A DNA stretch of 64,000 nucleotides from an uncultured bacterium. Lineage in GTDB: Bacteria; Bacteroidota; Ignavibacteria; Ignavibacteriales; Melioribacteraceae. Location: NCBI GenBank assembly GCA_937936675.1, contig CALDDL010000281.1, forward strand, positions 10,423 to 74,422. Direction: 5' to 3'. The position numbers were made by a program, and so were the translations under genes. The stretch's first letter is position 1. Each line of letters begins with the position of its first letter. Of this stretch, positions 30,801 to 39,503 are shown piece by piece. The notes under the pieces were generated by a model, which saw only the letters and a program-made list of their open reading frames with translations, had not been told where the DNA came from and did not search any database.

Positions 30801-32684
30801 ATGCAACTAAACAAAAAAAATATAAAAAGATTATTCACATTTTTTGCAATCCTAATATTAGTTGCATGCATAATATTACTTGAAGATACATATATAAGAA
30901 TAGCAGCGGCTATTATACTCACCATTTCGATCGGATTTATAATTTTCTTAAGGGATTCTGTTGGTCATTTAGTATCTAATATTAATGAACCCAATATTTA
31001 TAAAGAAGAAGCTGAATCTGATACTCATCAATCAAATTATAATGATTTTAATAAAGAGGATGGGGAAGGATTTGTAATATTAAAAAAGACTCTCAACCCC
31101 AAATATAATATAGATAATGATATTATAGACAATCCGAAGAATCTCGGCGGATTAGAAAATTTACCTCCGGATTATAAAGAAGAATTCTATAAAATAGTTG
31201 AAGAAAAAATTCCTGATAATATAAATCAAGGAGATCAGTTCGGATTTGTAATCGAGAAAATATTACATGTAGTTAAGTTCTCTTTTCTTGCTCATTCAGC
31301 TCTTTTTTTCCTCTATAATCCAAGAACAAAAAAGATATCTCTAGATAGAATTGAATCATCAAGTGATCAAATAGTAAAAAAGAAATTTGATCTTGAAAAT
31401 GATATACTAAGTAAAATTGTATTAAATAAAGAACCCGAACTATTAACAGACATTTCATTAACAGCAGAACCAGACGTATTGCGTTATTATTTAAGCCCGC
31501 AGTCAATTAAAAGTTTTGTCGGAGTTCCAATTTTTTATAATTCCGAATTCATTGGTATTCTTGCCATAGATAGTAAAAATAATGATGCTTATGGAGTGGA
31601 AACAATATTCCAATTAGGTAGAGTTGTAAGAGTAATATCTATAATTGTTTCTTTGTTTGAAGAGAAGCATACCGAAAATCTAATTGATCAGCGGTTAAGG
31701 GCAGTGATTTCTTTCTTAAGCCAAGACCGTAAATATGAAAGTGATGCTGATGTATATTCCGCATTAGAGAATGCAGTAAATTCTCTTACCCAGTATGACG
31801 TTTATAGTTTAGTAACATATAACTCAATTGAGAATAAGTTTAAGATTACTAAAGTAATAAATAAAACATCTCTGAAATATTTAGGAGAAGGATTCGAAAT
31901 TGATTTAAATGGTACATTAGCAGGGAAATCTATTATGACCGGATTACCGGTAAAAATTGACGATACTTCTGCTTCCGACTTTCCTCGATTCGACCCAAGT
32001 GAAGACATAAGCTTTGATGGTTCTTTTCTTGTAATTCCCCTTGTTTATGATGAAAAAGTTTATGGATTAATATGTTTTGAAACTTTGAAGAAAAGTTTCT
32101 TTTCAAATGACGATGTCGGCTTTTTAAAAAATGTTCTTAAGATGTTTTCTTTTATCTTTCACACCAATATTAATTATCAGTTAGTAAAAAGTTTGTTGAC
32201 AGTAGATGTAGAAACTAGAACATTAACCAAGAATCATTTTATAGAAAGACTCACCGTTGATCTCGTAAAAGCAAAGGAATTAGCTATCCAAGGCGCAATA
32301 GCCTTAATAAAAATCGATGATTTTATTGAACAAGATTCATTATTCGAGGGGAATCCTTTCCCTAAAGTATTGCAATCGATTTCAAGATTAATTAGAGAAG
32401 AGATGACACCTATGAACCTATTAGGGAGAATGGATGAGAGAATTTTTGCTGTTTATTTCTTCAATTACAGCACAAAAGATGTCTTTTTATGGTCAGAAAA
32501 ATTAAGATTGAAAATTGCACGCAAACCGATCGCAGTAGTTTCAAGACAAACCACATTTACTGTTTCAATTGGAGTAGCTGCGGCGAATAATAAAATCGAA
32601 GTACAAGACCTTCTTTATAATGCTGAACTTGCCCTGAATAAAGCTGTGGAAAAAGGCGGCAATACAGTTAAAAGCATAAATTAA
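30801..32684 (+). CDS. Membrane-anchored GAF-GAF protein with degenerate GGDEF domain
   Basis: 627 residues. Two hydrophobic segments (about 11-27 and 32-50) form an N-terminal anchor. A GAF-like domain follows at about 145-275 (SFVGVPIFYNSEFIGILAIDSK), then a second at about 300-450 (GSFLVIPLVYDEKVYGLICFE). The last 160 residues have a GGDEF-like fold (TRTLTKNHFIERL near its start, FTVSIGVAAANN near its end). At the position of the GG(D/E)EF motif the sequence is GRMDERIF (residues 542-549), so diguanylate cyclase activity is unlikely. It could be a sensor or c-di-GMP/nucleotide-binding scaffold. It stops 2 bp before deoB, so the two are probably co-transcribed. Ligand unknown. Confidence 0.75.
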   Translation: MQLNKKNIKRLFTFFAILILVACIILLEDTYIRIAAAIILTISIGFIIFLRDSVGHLVSNINEPNIYKEEAESDTHQSNYNDFNKEDGEGFVILKKTLNPKYNIDNDIIDNPKNLGGLENLPPDYKEEFYKIVEEKIPDNINQGDQFGFVIEKILHVVKFSFLAHSALFFLYNPRTKKISLDRIESSSDQIVKKKFDLENDILSKIVLNKEPELLTDISLTAEPDVLRYYLSPQSIKSFVGVPIFYNSEFIGILAIDSKNNDAYGVETIFQLGRVVRVISIIVSLFEEKHTENLIDQRLRAVISFLSQDRKYESDADVYSALENAVNSLTQYDVYSLVTYNSIENKFKITKVINKTSLKYLGEGFEIDLNGTLAGKSIMTGLPVKIDDTSASDFPRFDPSEDISFDGSFLVIPLVYDEKVYGLICFETLKKSFFSNDDVGFLKNVLKMFSFIFHTNINYQLVKSLLTVDVETRTLTKNHFIERLTVDLVKAKELAIQGAIALIKIDDFIEQDSLFEGNPFPKVLQSISRLIREEMTPMNLLGRMDERIFAVYFFNYSTKDVFLWSEKLRLKIARKPIAVVSRQTTFTVSIGVAAANNKIEVQDLLYNAELALNKAVEKGGNTVKSIN

Positions 32685-32686
32685 AC

Positions 32687-33847
32687 ATGAATAATTTTGT
32701 TATAATCATTTTGGATGGGGTAGGCGTGGGAGAACTTCCTGACGCAAACCTTTATAATGATCAGGGCAGCAATACGCTCGGTAATATGGGTGAATATTTA
32801 GGCGGTATGAGTTTGCCAAATTTAGAGAAAATGGGTCTAGGAAACATAATCCCTATCAGAGGTGTTCCCCCGTCTGATAAACCGCTTTCATCTTATGGAA
32901 AGCTTACTGAAGTCTCAAAAGGAAAAGATTCCACAACTGGACATTGGGAGATCGGAGGTTTAGAGATCACAAAAGAATTTCCTTTGTTCCCTAAAGGATT
33001 CCCCGAAGATATTATTAATGATTTTATTTCCAAATCGAATCTAAAAGGTATTTTAGGAAATTATCCTGCATCGGGGACAGAGATTATTGAGAAACTCGGG
33101 GAGGAACATATAAAGACCGGCTTTCCTATTGTTTATACATCCGGAGATTCTGTTTTCCAAATTGCAGCTCATGAGAAATATTTTGGACTTGATAAACTCT
33201 ATGAAATTTGCAAAATTGCCCGGTACCAAATTTTAGTTGGAGAGTATGAAGTAGGTAGAGTAATTGCACGTCCGTTTATAGGAGAACCCGGAAGTTTTAA
33301 AAGAACGACCAATAGAAAGGATTATTCTGTTTCTCCATTCTCCGACACTATTTTGGATTACCTAAAGAATAATGGTATTAATACAATTGCAATCGGAAAG
33401 ATTAATGACTTATTCAATTATAAAGGTATAACCACTCAGGTTGTTTCGAAATCTAATGATGAAGGTGTTAGCCGTGTAATTGAATCGCTTAGAGGTAATA
33501 ACAACTCTTTAATATTTGTTAATCTTGTAGATTTTGATGTTTATTATGGGCATAGAAATGATCCTGAAGGATTTTATAAAGCATTAATTGCATTTGATAA
33601 TAGGCTGCCGGAGATACTTGATTCAATGGATGAATCGGATCGATTAGTCATCACGGCAGATCATGGAAATGATCCTACATCCAAGAGTACTGATCATAGC
33701 AGAGAATATACGCCACTTTTATTTTATGCAAAAAATAAAAATGGAATTGATCTTGGTAGAAGAAGCACCTTTTCTGATATTGCACAGACGGTGGCTGAAT
33801 TTTTCAAAGTCAATAATTCTCTAAAAGGGGATAGTTTCCTTTTATAA
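32687..33847 (+). CDS. deoB: Phosphopentomutase
   Basis: 386 residues, normal for DeoB. It interconverts (deoxy)ribose 1-phosphate and (deoxy)ribose 5-phosphate in nucleoside breakdown. Alkaline-phosphatase-superfamily metal sites are visible: ILDGVGVGELPDA at the N-terminus, the phosphorylated threonine region KGKDSTTGHWE, DFDVYYGHRND, and ITADHGNDPT with TDHSREYTPLL. Directly downstream are two microcompartment pentamer genes, which may link it to sugar-phosphate metabolism inside a shell. Confidence 0.95.
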   Translation: MNNFVIIILDGVGVGELPDANLYNDQGSNTLGNMGEYLGGMSLPNLEKMGLGNIIPIRGVPPSDKPLSSYGKLTEVSKGKDSTTGHWEIGGLEITKEFPLFPKGFPEDIINDFISKSNLKGILGNYPASGTEIIEKLGEEHIKTGFPIVYTSGDSVFQIAAHEKYFGLDKLYEICKIARYQILVGEYEVGRVIARPFIGEPGSFKRTTNRKDYSVSPFSDTILDYLKNNGINTIAIGKINDLFNYKGITTQVVSKSNDEGVSRVIESLRGNNNSLIFVNLVDFDVYYGHRNDPEGFYKALIAFDNRLPEILDSMDESDRLVITADHGNDPTSKSTDHSREYTPLLFYAKNKNGIDLGRRSTFSDIAQTVAEFFKVNNSLKGDSFLL

Positions 33848-33904
33848 TAGTTTTTTATAGTTTATAGAATCAAAAAAAATTTTTACTAGAAACCGTGGGG
33901 TTAA

Positions 33905-34204
33905 ATGCTGCTTGGGAAAGTAATAGGTACAGTATGGTCAACAAGAAAGGATGAGAATCTAGTCGGTTCAAAGTTTTTAATTGTTAGACAAGTTAATTTA
34001 GAATTAGAACCCCAAAAATCCACTGTTATTGCTGTAGATTCAGTTGGTGCGGGATTTGGCGAAATTGTTTTGGTTGCTCAAGGAAGCTCGGCACGTCAGA
34101 CTACATTCACCAAAAATAAACCGGTGGATGCAGTGATTATGGCAATTGTTGATAAATTAGATATTAATGTCAAAGAGCAGCTTAAAGAGATACTTGAAAA
34201 CTAA
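33905..34204 (+). CDS. EutN/CcmL-family microcompartment pentamer protein (BMC-P), copy 1
   Basis: 99 residues. The family pattern is clear: it starts LLGKVIGTVWSTRK, then VDSVGAGFGEIVLVAQGSSAR, and ends in a VDAVIMAIVDKL segment. Such proteins form pentamers that cap the vertices of bacterial microcompartment shells. It starts 57 bp after deoB and its stop overlaps the ATG of a second copy. No hexameric shell gene (BMC-H) or shell-targeted aldehyde dehydrogenase is in the window, so the shell must be built from genes elsewhere or the protein acts alone. Family call firm, role inferred. Confidence 0.85.
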   Translation: MLLGKVIGTVWSTRKDENLVGSKFLIVRQVNLELEPQKSTVIAVDSVGAGFGEIVLVAQGSSARQTTFTKNKPVDAVIMAIVDKLDINVKEQLKEILEN

Positions 34205-34476
34205 TGCTAATTGGAAGAGTAATAGGTACAATTTGGGCTACACGTAAATATGAAACTATTACAGGTTTCAAAATGCAATTAGTTCAGCCATTGAATTCGG
34301 AGATGGAGAAAATAGGCGAACCGATTATTGCCTTAGATACAATTGGAGCAGGTCCTGGAGAATTAATTTTTTATGCGACTTCAAGTGAGGCGGTTATTCC
34401 TCTTCATGTGGAGATGGCTCCTGTGGACGCTTCAATTGTCGGGATTATTGATTCAATAAATACTGAAAAATCTTAA
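34204..34476 (+). CDS. EutN/CcmL-family microcompartment pentamer protein (BMC-P), copy 2
   Basis: 90 residues, similar to the preceding gene ([44 protein letters not shown]) but clearly diverged, with a different loop between the strands. Its ATG shares one base with the stop of copy 1 (TAATG), so the two are translationally coupled. Tandem, diverged BMC-P genes usually make distinct vertex proteins of one shell. It is followed 13 bp later by the primary sigma factor gene. Confidence 0.85.
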   Translation: MLIGRVIGTIWATRKYETITGFKMQLVQPLNSEMEKIGEPIIALDTIGAGPGELIFYATSSEAVIPLHVEMAPVDASIVGIIDSINTEKS

Positions 34477-34489
34477 AATAGGCAGTTAT

Positions 34490-35344
34490 GTGAAGATTAC
34501 AAAGCAATTCACAAACAGAGAAAGTCAGTCTTTAGATAGATATCTTCAGGAGATCGGTAGAGTAGATCTTATCACTCCTGAAAAAGAAATTGAATTAGCT
34601 TTAAAGATTAAAAAAGGCGATCACAAAGCTTTAGAAGAACTTGTAAAAGCTAACCTTCGCTTTGTAGTGAGTGTGGCTAAGCAATATCAAAATCAGGGTC
34701 TTTCATTAGGAGACTTGATTAATGAAGGAAATCTTGGATTAATTAAAGCTGCTTATCGTTTCGATGAGACTAGAGGTTTTAAGTTTATTTCGTATGCTGT
34801 ATGGTGGATAAGACAAACTATTTTACAAGCATTAGCTGAGCAATCTAGGATTGTTCGTCTTCCATTGAATAGAGTTGGAGCATTAAATAAAATAGGCAAG
34901 GCATATTCTAACTTAGAACAAGAATATGAACGTGAACCAAATGCCGATGAAATCGCTTCTGAATTAAATATAAGCATATATGAGGTGGCTGATGCTCTAA
35001 GGAATTCCGGTAAACATATTTCAATGGATGCGCCTTTTTCAAGCGGCGAAGAAACTAGTTTATTGGATATCATGGAGAACAATGATGAACCGTCTCCCGA
35101 TGCGAATTTAATGACCAGTTCTCTAAAGAGTGAGATAGAAAGGGCACTTTCATCATTGACAGAAAAAGAAGCAGAAGTAGTGAAGTTATATTTCGGATTA
35201 GGTGGCGAGCATTCATATACACTAGAAGAAATCGGTGAAAAATTTAATCTAACTCGTGAAAGAGTAAGACAGATAAAAGAGAAAGCAATTAGGCGATTAA
35301 AACACGCTTCAAGAAGCAAAAATTTAAGATCTTATTTAGGTTAA
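34490..35344 (+). CDS. rpoD: RNA polymerase primary sigma factor, short FCB type
   Basis: 284 residues from a GTG at 34490. It has region 1.2 ([20 protein letters not shown]), region 2 ([31 protein letters not shown], the -10-binding [14 protein letters not shown]), region 3 and region 4 ([20 protein letters not shown]). It lacks region 1.1 and the large non-conserved insert, as in the housekeeping sigma of Bacteroidota and relatives. Homologues often begin MRQLKITKQ, and here AGGCAGTTA lies just upstream but out of frame. Its position after the BMC-P genes suggests shared transcription. Confidence 0.92.
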   Translation: MKITKQFTNRESQSLDRYLQEIGRVDLITPEKEIELALKIKKGDHKALEELVKANLRFVVSVAKQYQNQGLSLGDLINEGNLGLIKAAYRFDETRGFKFISYAVWWIRQTILQALAEQSRIVRLPLNRVGALNKIGKAYSNLEQEYEREPNADEIASELNISIYEVADALRNSGKHISMDAPFSSGEETSLLDIMENNDEPSPDANLMTSSLKSEIERALSSLTEKEAEVVKLYFGLGGEHSYTLEEIGEKFNLTRERVRQIKEKAIRRLKHASRSKNLRSYLG

Positions 35345-35356
35345 TAGTTGAGGATT

Positions 35357-36100
35357 ATGAGAGTTTTAATAATATTTTTTTTATTGGTATTTACACTAAC
35401 AAGCTGCGGAGCGGCTACTAATGCCGAAAGGTATGGTTCACCCGATTCAAAAGGGAAAAAAACAAAAAAAATTCGATATGGTAATACTACTCCAAAGCCA
35501 GCCGAAAACGAAACAGCTTCAAAAAATGATGATTTTACCCCGCCTCTGCAGGACTTAATTGATCAAGATATCGAATTCGACGATGAGCCTCCAATACCCT
35601 TGAATGATTTTGATAAGAATATTCTGCTTGCCAATTATGGTAACTACGATAATCTAAATAGTGCTATGACTACTCGGGAAAAAATCCTTTATGAAGTAGT
35701 AAAATATTTAGATACTCCATATAAGTATGGTGGAAATTCAGATACTGGAATAGATTGTTCTGCATTCACTTTAGAAGTATTTAAAAAAGCGGAATTAATT
35801 TCTCTCCCAAGATCCGCAAGGGAGCAATTTGGAATAGGCGAAAAGATATCTACAAAAGACGAACTTCATTTTGGCGATCTTGTTTTTTTTAATACAAGAA
35901 GAAGGTCAAATCCGGGTCATGTAGGGATTTATCTCGGTGATAATCAATTCGTTCATGCTAGTAGAACACTTGGAGTAACTGTATCTTCTCTTGATGAAGC
36001 ATATTATAAAAAAAGATTTACCGGAGCAAGAAGAATCGAAGATGGGATTTCCTTAGATGATAATAGAGATACGAATAGATACGATAATAATTCTAGATAG
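35357..36100 (+). CDS. NlpC/P60-family lipoprotein (putative cell-wall endopeptidase)
   Basis: 247 residues from ATG at 35357; a TTG at 35348 adds three residues. A lipoprotein signal ends at LTSC with Cys17, so it is probably lipid-anchored. After a low-complexity Lys/Asn/Asp linker, an NlpC/P60 domain fills the C-terminal half: PYKYGGNSDTGIDCSAFT with the catalytic cysteine, GHVGIYLGDN with the catalytic histidine, and FVHAS. Such enzymes cut peptidoglycan stem peptides, as Spr/MepS does. It lies 12 bp after rpoD and ends the operon. Confidence 0.88.
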   Translation: MRVLIIFFLLVFTLTSCGAATNAERYGSPDSKGKKTKKIRYGNTTPKPAENETASKNDDFTPPLQDLIDQDIEFDDEPPIPLNDFDKNILLANYGNYDNLNSAMTTREKILYEVVKYLDTPYKYGGNSDTGIDCSAFTLEVFKKAELISLPRSAREQFGIGEKISTKDELHFGDLVFFNTRRRSNPGHVGIYLGDNQFVHASRTLGVTVSSLDEAYYKKRFTGARRIEDGISLDDNRDTNRYDNNSR

Positions 36101-36206
36101 TAATTTTTTACTATTCGTAAATTATCTAAGGCAAATATTATTTTTTTAGATATATACATTAAATATTTAGTTCTGATTTTGAATTTATAGATAGGACATA
36201 GAATCG

Positions 36207-37232
36207 ATGATATTAGAAGCTTTATACTTTCCCTTGCACGACTATTGGATGTTTTATATAGTATTTACACTGTTTGTTCTGATGATGTTAGCTCTCGATC
36301 TGGGAGTATTTCATAAAGAATCTCATGCCGTTTCATTTAAAGAAGCTCTTTTTTGGACAATCTTTTGGATAAGTCTTGCACTCCTGTTTAATCTCGGATT
36401 TTATTATTATGCCGATTGGAAATTTAGTACAGATGCACGTCTATTAGCATTTCCCGGTTTTGTGCCCGAAAAAGCCGCATATCAATCTGCTCTCGAATTT
36501 ATTACCGGTTATGTAATAGAAAAATCACTTTCGGTTGATAATATTTTCGTATTTGTTGTTGTTTTCTCATTTTTCGGTATTCCTGCTAAATATCAACATC
36601 GGGTATTATTCTTCGGAATTATTGGAGCATTAGTCTTTAGAACTATTTTTATTTCTATCGGTGCTGTATTAATGCAGTATCATGCCGTTATATTAATATT
36701 CGGAATATTTCTGATTATCACCGGAGTTCGGATATTATTTGAAACCGAAAAAGAAGTCCATCCCGATAAAAATCCTATAATAAAATTGCTTAAAAAAGTT
36801 TTTCCGGTAACATCCGGCTTACATGGTAATCATTTTTTTGTTCGCATTAATAAAGTATTGCACATGACGCCATTAATGGTATGCTTAGTATTTTTGGAAG
36901 TAAGCGATATAATATTTGCCGTAGATTCGGTGCCTGCAATTTTTGCAATTACAAGAGAACCATTGATTGTTTTCACTTCCAATATTTTTGCTATACTTGG
37001 TCTTCGTGCCTTATTCTTCCTCTTGGCTAGTGTAATTGATAAGTTTACTTTACTTAAATACGGTCTCGGTATAATACTTATATTTGTAGGACTCAAAATG
37101 ACTTGGCTAAATAATCTTTATGGAGGACAGTTCCCAACCGCTCTTTCATTAGTTATTATTTTAGGGATACTAACAATATCAATTGTAGCTTCACTTTTTA
37201 TAAAACCGAAGGATGAGGAAAAAATAAAGTAA
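36207..37232 (+). CDS. TerC/Alx-family integral membrane protein
   Basis: 341 residues with about eight to nine hydrophobic segments. It has the family's acidic membrane motifs: LALDLGVFHKE in the first segment, YVIEKSLSVDNIFVFVVVF, and FLEVSDIIFAVDSVPAIFAITR. Members such as Alx and TerC act in manganese export or metal-linked stress at the inner membrane. Here the substrate cannot be read from sequence. The 106 bp upstream hold no clear promoter. A receiver-domain gene follows after one base. Confidence 0.88.
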   Translation: MILEALYFPLHDYWMFYIVFTLFVLMMLALDLGVFHKESHAVSFKEALFWTIFWISLALLFNLGFYYYADWKFSTDARLLAFPGFVPEKAAYQSALEFITGYVIEKSLSVDNIFVFVVVFSFFGIPAKYQHRVLFFGIIGALVFRTIFISIGAVLMQYHAVILIFGIFLIITGVRILFETEKEVHPDKNPIIKLLKKVFPVTSGLHGNHFFVRINKVLHMTPLMVCLVFLEVSDIIFAVDSVPAIFAITREPLIVFTSNIFAILGLRALFFLLASVIDKFTLLKYGLGIILIFVGLKMTWLNNLYGGQFPTALSLVIILGILTISIVASLFIKPKDEEKIK

Positions 37233-37233
37233 A

Positions 37234-38013
37234 ATGGATGTAAAAAAAACGATATTAATAATTGATGATGATGACAATATTTTCAAATTGCTTGCGACAA
37301 TCTTAAGATCCAAATTTAATATTAATATTAAACGGGCAATTAATGGATTAGAAGGATTGAAGATGATTAATGAATCTATTCCCGATGGAATAATTCTCGA
37401 TATATCGATGCCGGTACTTAATGGAATTCAGATGTTAGAGATTTTGCGAGGAAACGATAAATTAAAGAATATCCCTGTTTTTATTATTTCTGCAATATCA
37501 GATGCTCAAACATTTGCTCATCTAAAACGTTTACAGATTACCGATTTTTTGGTAAAACCATTTACAATTCAAGATATGGTTGCACGGTTTACAGATTTCA
37601 TTAGTAATCAAAATCATATTGTAATTCAATCAGATAATTGTGTATTGATCCTTGGAAAAAATGCAGTTAATATCCAAGAAGAATTAAAGAAAGACCTAAA
37701 AGCAGATTTTATTGCAACTGAGGATGGGATTACAGCCTTAGAAAGCTTTCTTCTTTATAAACCTGTACTTACAATTATATGTGAGAAAGTTACTAATATC
37801 CCCGAAGAACTAATTACAATGAATATGAATAAATTAATTAAGGAGCGATTTTCTAAGGAGAATCCGCTGATTAATTATGGTATGGTAGGATATAAAATAA
37901 AAAATAATCCGGCAATCAATCCCGGTTACTTCAAATCATTTTGTGAAGATATAAACCAATTGAAAGAAGAGGTAAAATTAGTTATAGACAATCAAAAAAG
38001 TGAGATGAAATAA
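37234..38013 (+). CDS. Receiver-domain response regulator with unassigned C-terminal domain
   Basis: 259 residues. Residues 1-125 are a receiver domain with all key residues: the acidic cluster D11-D14, phospho-acceptor D56 in ILDISMPVLNG, S86, and K108 in FLVKPF. No DNA-binding output domain is recognisable. The second half (from about CVLILGKNAVNIQEELKKDL) alternates strands and helices in a way that could be a degenerate second receiver, without an acceptor Asp. No histidine kinase is nearby. The gene starts one base after the TerC gene and overlaps the next gene's ATG, suggesting a three-gene unit. Confidence 0.8.
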   Translation: MDVKKTILIIDDDDNIFKLLATILRSKFNINIKRAINGLEGLKMINESIPDGIILDISMPVLNGIQMLEILRGNDKLKNIPVFIISAISDAQTFAHLKRLQITDFLVKPFTIQDMVARFTDFISNQNHIVIQSDNCVLILGKNAVNIQEELKKDLKADFIATEDGITALESFLLYKPVLTIICEKVTNIPEELITMNMNKLIKERFSKENPLINYGMVGYKIKNNPAINPGYFKSFCEDINQLKEEVKLVIDNQKSEMK

Positions 38014-38201
38014 TGGCAGATATTAAATGTGCATCATGTCCGCTTAGAGCGAAATATGATAATAATCCAAAATCATTTGCAGGACGTTTTTGGAGATGGC
38101 ATATCAATTTTTGTCCGGGCTGGAAGAGTTTTATGAATACGATTTCCGAATCCGAACGAAAAGCGTATGCTGAAAAATATCAGTTAAAAAAATATTTATA
38201 A
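38013..38201 (+). CDS. 62-residue putative zinc protein of unknown function
   Basis: It begins in a TAATG overlap with the receiver-domain gene, which supports translation. C6 and C9 (CASC) plus H30 and C34 (HINFC) form a CxxC-x20-HxxxC pattern that could hold a zinc ion; the rest is basic and aromatic (RFWRWHINFCPGWKSF). I recognise no family by name. A small metal-binding partner of the upstream TerC or receiver protein is possible but unproven. Confidence 0.7.
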   Translation: MADIKCASCPLRAKYDNNPKSFAGRFWRWHINFCPGWKSFMNTISESERKAYAEKYQLKKYL

Positions 38202-38383
38202 TATATTTTAATAACTGTTTGGCTAAAAGTTGGTTATAAGTATTGTCATTTAATTTGCAATGAAATCCCAACCGACAGGTTATGAATAAATATTGCTCTT
38301 AATTTCGTTTTCGGGTCTTGCGAAATAATTAATGATATGTTATATTTACTACTCGATTTAGAAAGTTCTTAAAAAAATGAATG

Positions 38384-38459
<76 letters not shown>

Positions 38460-38460
38460 A

Positions 38461-38485
38461 AAAGTCCGCTCCGTGCGGATTTTTA
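38461..38485 (+). terminator. Terminator after tRNA-Gly
   Basis: TCCGC at 38465-38469 and GCGGA at 38475-38479 form a stem around TCCGT, extended by flanking A/T pairs and followed by TTTTT. It begins at the 3' end of the tRNA. Confidence 0.75.
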
Positions 38486-38512
38486 GTTTATATTATCTTA
38501 TATTGAAATCAT

Positions 38513-38586
38513 GGTGCTGTACCCAAGTGGCTTAAGGGGAAGGTCTGCAAAACCTTTATTCGTCGGTTCGAATCCGACCGGCACCT
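38513..38586 (+). tRNA. tRNA-Cys(GCA)
   Basis: Acceptor GGTGCTG pairs with CGGCACC, the anticodon stem AAGGT/ACCTT encloses CTGCAAA with anticodon GCA, and the T stem GTCGG/CCGAC encloses TTCGAAT. Discriminator T is followed by CAA, so CCA is not encoded. It lies 53 bases after tRNA-Gly and has its own terminator downstream. Confidence 0.93.
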
Positions 38587-38594
38587 CAAAAAAG

Positions 38595-38629
38595 AACCTC
38601 GATAGCTTTCAGCAGTCGAGGTTTTTTTA
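38595..38629 (+). terminator. Bidirectional terminator between tRNA-Cys and the thioesterase gene
   Basis: AACCTCGA at 38595-38602 pairs with TCGAGGTT at 38616-38623, followed by a T-run; on the other strand the same stem is followed by CTTTTTT. The T-run runs into the stop codon of the convergent thioesterase gene at 38627-38629, so the structure likely ends both transcripts. Confidence 0.85.
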
Positions 38630-39382
38630 TAAATTTTCTCTTTCCTTCCAGATTGTTATGGCTGAGGCGCAGACTTTATTATCTCTCTTATTTTTAATAG
38701 AACATAAAAAAGAATTTTCATTTTCATCTTTCTCAGTAAATGAAATTATTGTATCTCCATATTTAGCTTCTGCCACAAATCTTCCATCAATCGAATGAAG
38801 AAAATAATTATCAATAATCTCTTCCGGAATTGATTCTATTAACCATTGTAAATATCGTATGTTATTTACATGTTGATATGAATCTACATCATAGCGGTTA
38901 ATTATAAACTCTTTTACAAGGCTTAGTGAGTCGCTAGCTTCGATTTTTTTTGATAAATCATGATTGGTGCTTAGTTCTTCATATTGAGACCATTTTTCTT
39001 TAATTGCATCAAAAATTTGAATCGGTCGTCTTCTTTTTATATCAAAGAAAATCCAAACTCCTTTAGCTCTGCCAATTATCTCACCATTTTCACCAAAAAT
39101 AATATTTTCTCTAATTCCTTTAATTGAAGTGTAACTTGAAAGCCATGTCCTGATTTTTATTTTTTCTTTATAAGTTGGGTAGCGATCCATTTTCATAATA
39201 CCTGAAATCAATACCCAACCGATATTTTGTTTTTCGAGATCGTATAAACTATGACCGATTGAATAGCAATGGTCTGCGGCGGTTTCTTCGAGGAGGGTTA
39301 AAATGGTGGTCGGAGAAGCTTCTCCGAATTTATTCATCTCAAAATATCTTAATTCAACTTCCTTCTCAAAAAAATTTTCCAA
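38627..39382 (-). CDS. Acyl-ACP thioesterase, double hot-dog fold
   Basis: 251 residues, typical of bacterial acyl-ACP thioesterases related to plant FatA/FatB. It has two hot-dog halves. The first includes LLEETAADHCYSIGHSL; the second holds the conserved Asp-x-x-x-x-His element NRYDVDSYQHVNNIRYLQW. It releases free fatty acids from acyl carrier protein, but chain length is not readable. It is a single gene with a bidirectional terminator at its 3' end. Confidence 0.85.
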   Translation of the reverse strand: MENFFEKEVELRYFEMNKFGEASPTTILTLLEETAADHCYSIGHSLYDLEKQNIGWVLISGIMKMDRYPTYKEKIKIRTWLSSYTSIKGIRENIIFGENGEIIGRAKGVWIFFDIKRRRPIQIFDAIKEKWSQYEELSTNHDLSKKIEASDSLSLVKEFIINRYDVDSYQHVNNIRYLQWLIESIPEEIIDNYFLHSIDGRFVAEAKYGDTIISFTEKDENENSFLCSIKNKRDNKVCASAITIWKERENL

Positions 39383-39503
39383 AATTCCACTCTCATATAA
39401 GATATTAAAAACAATTTCTCACAAATTTAGCATAAATTATCTATAAAATATATCCCATAATTGTAAAGTAGTATTAAGAAATAATGTTGATTCAGTTTAG
39501 GAT

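Noticed and set aside
33848..33904. Riboswitch or terminator before the microcompartment genes
   Set aside because: Only A/T runs and no stable stem; too short for a known riboswitch.
34753..35319. 188-codon open frame antisense to the sigma factor gene
   Set aside because: It is a by-product of the sigma factor's codon use, with no recognisable domain and no start signal.
38511..38798. 95-codon open frame on the + strand
   Set aside because: It runs through tRNA-Cys and its terminator and then antisense to the thioesterase gene; no ribosome binding site or family resemblance.
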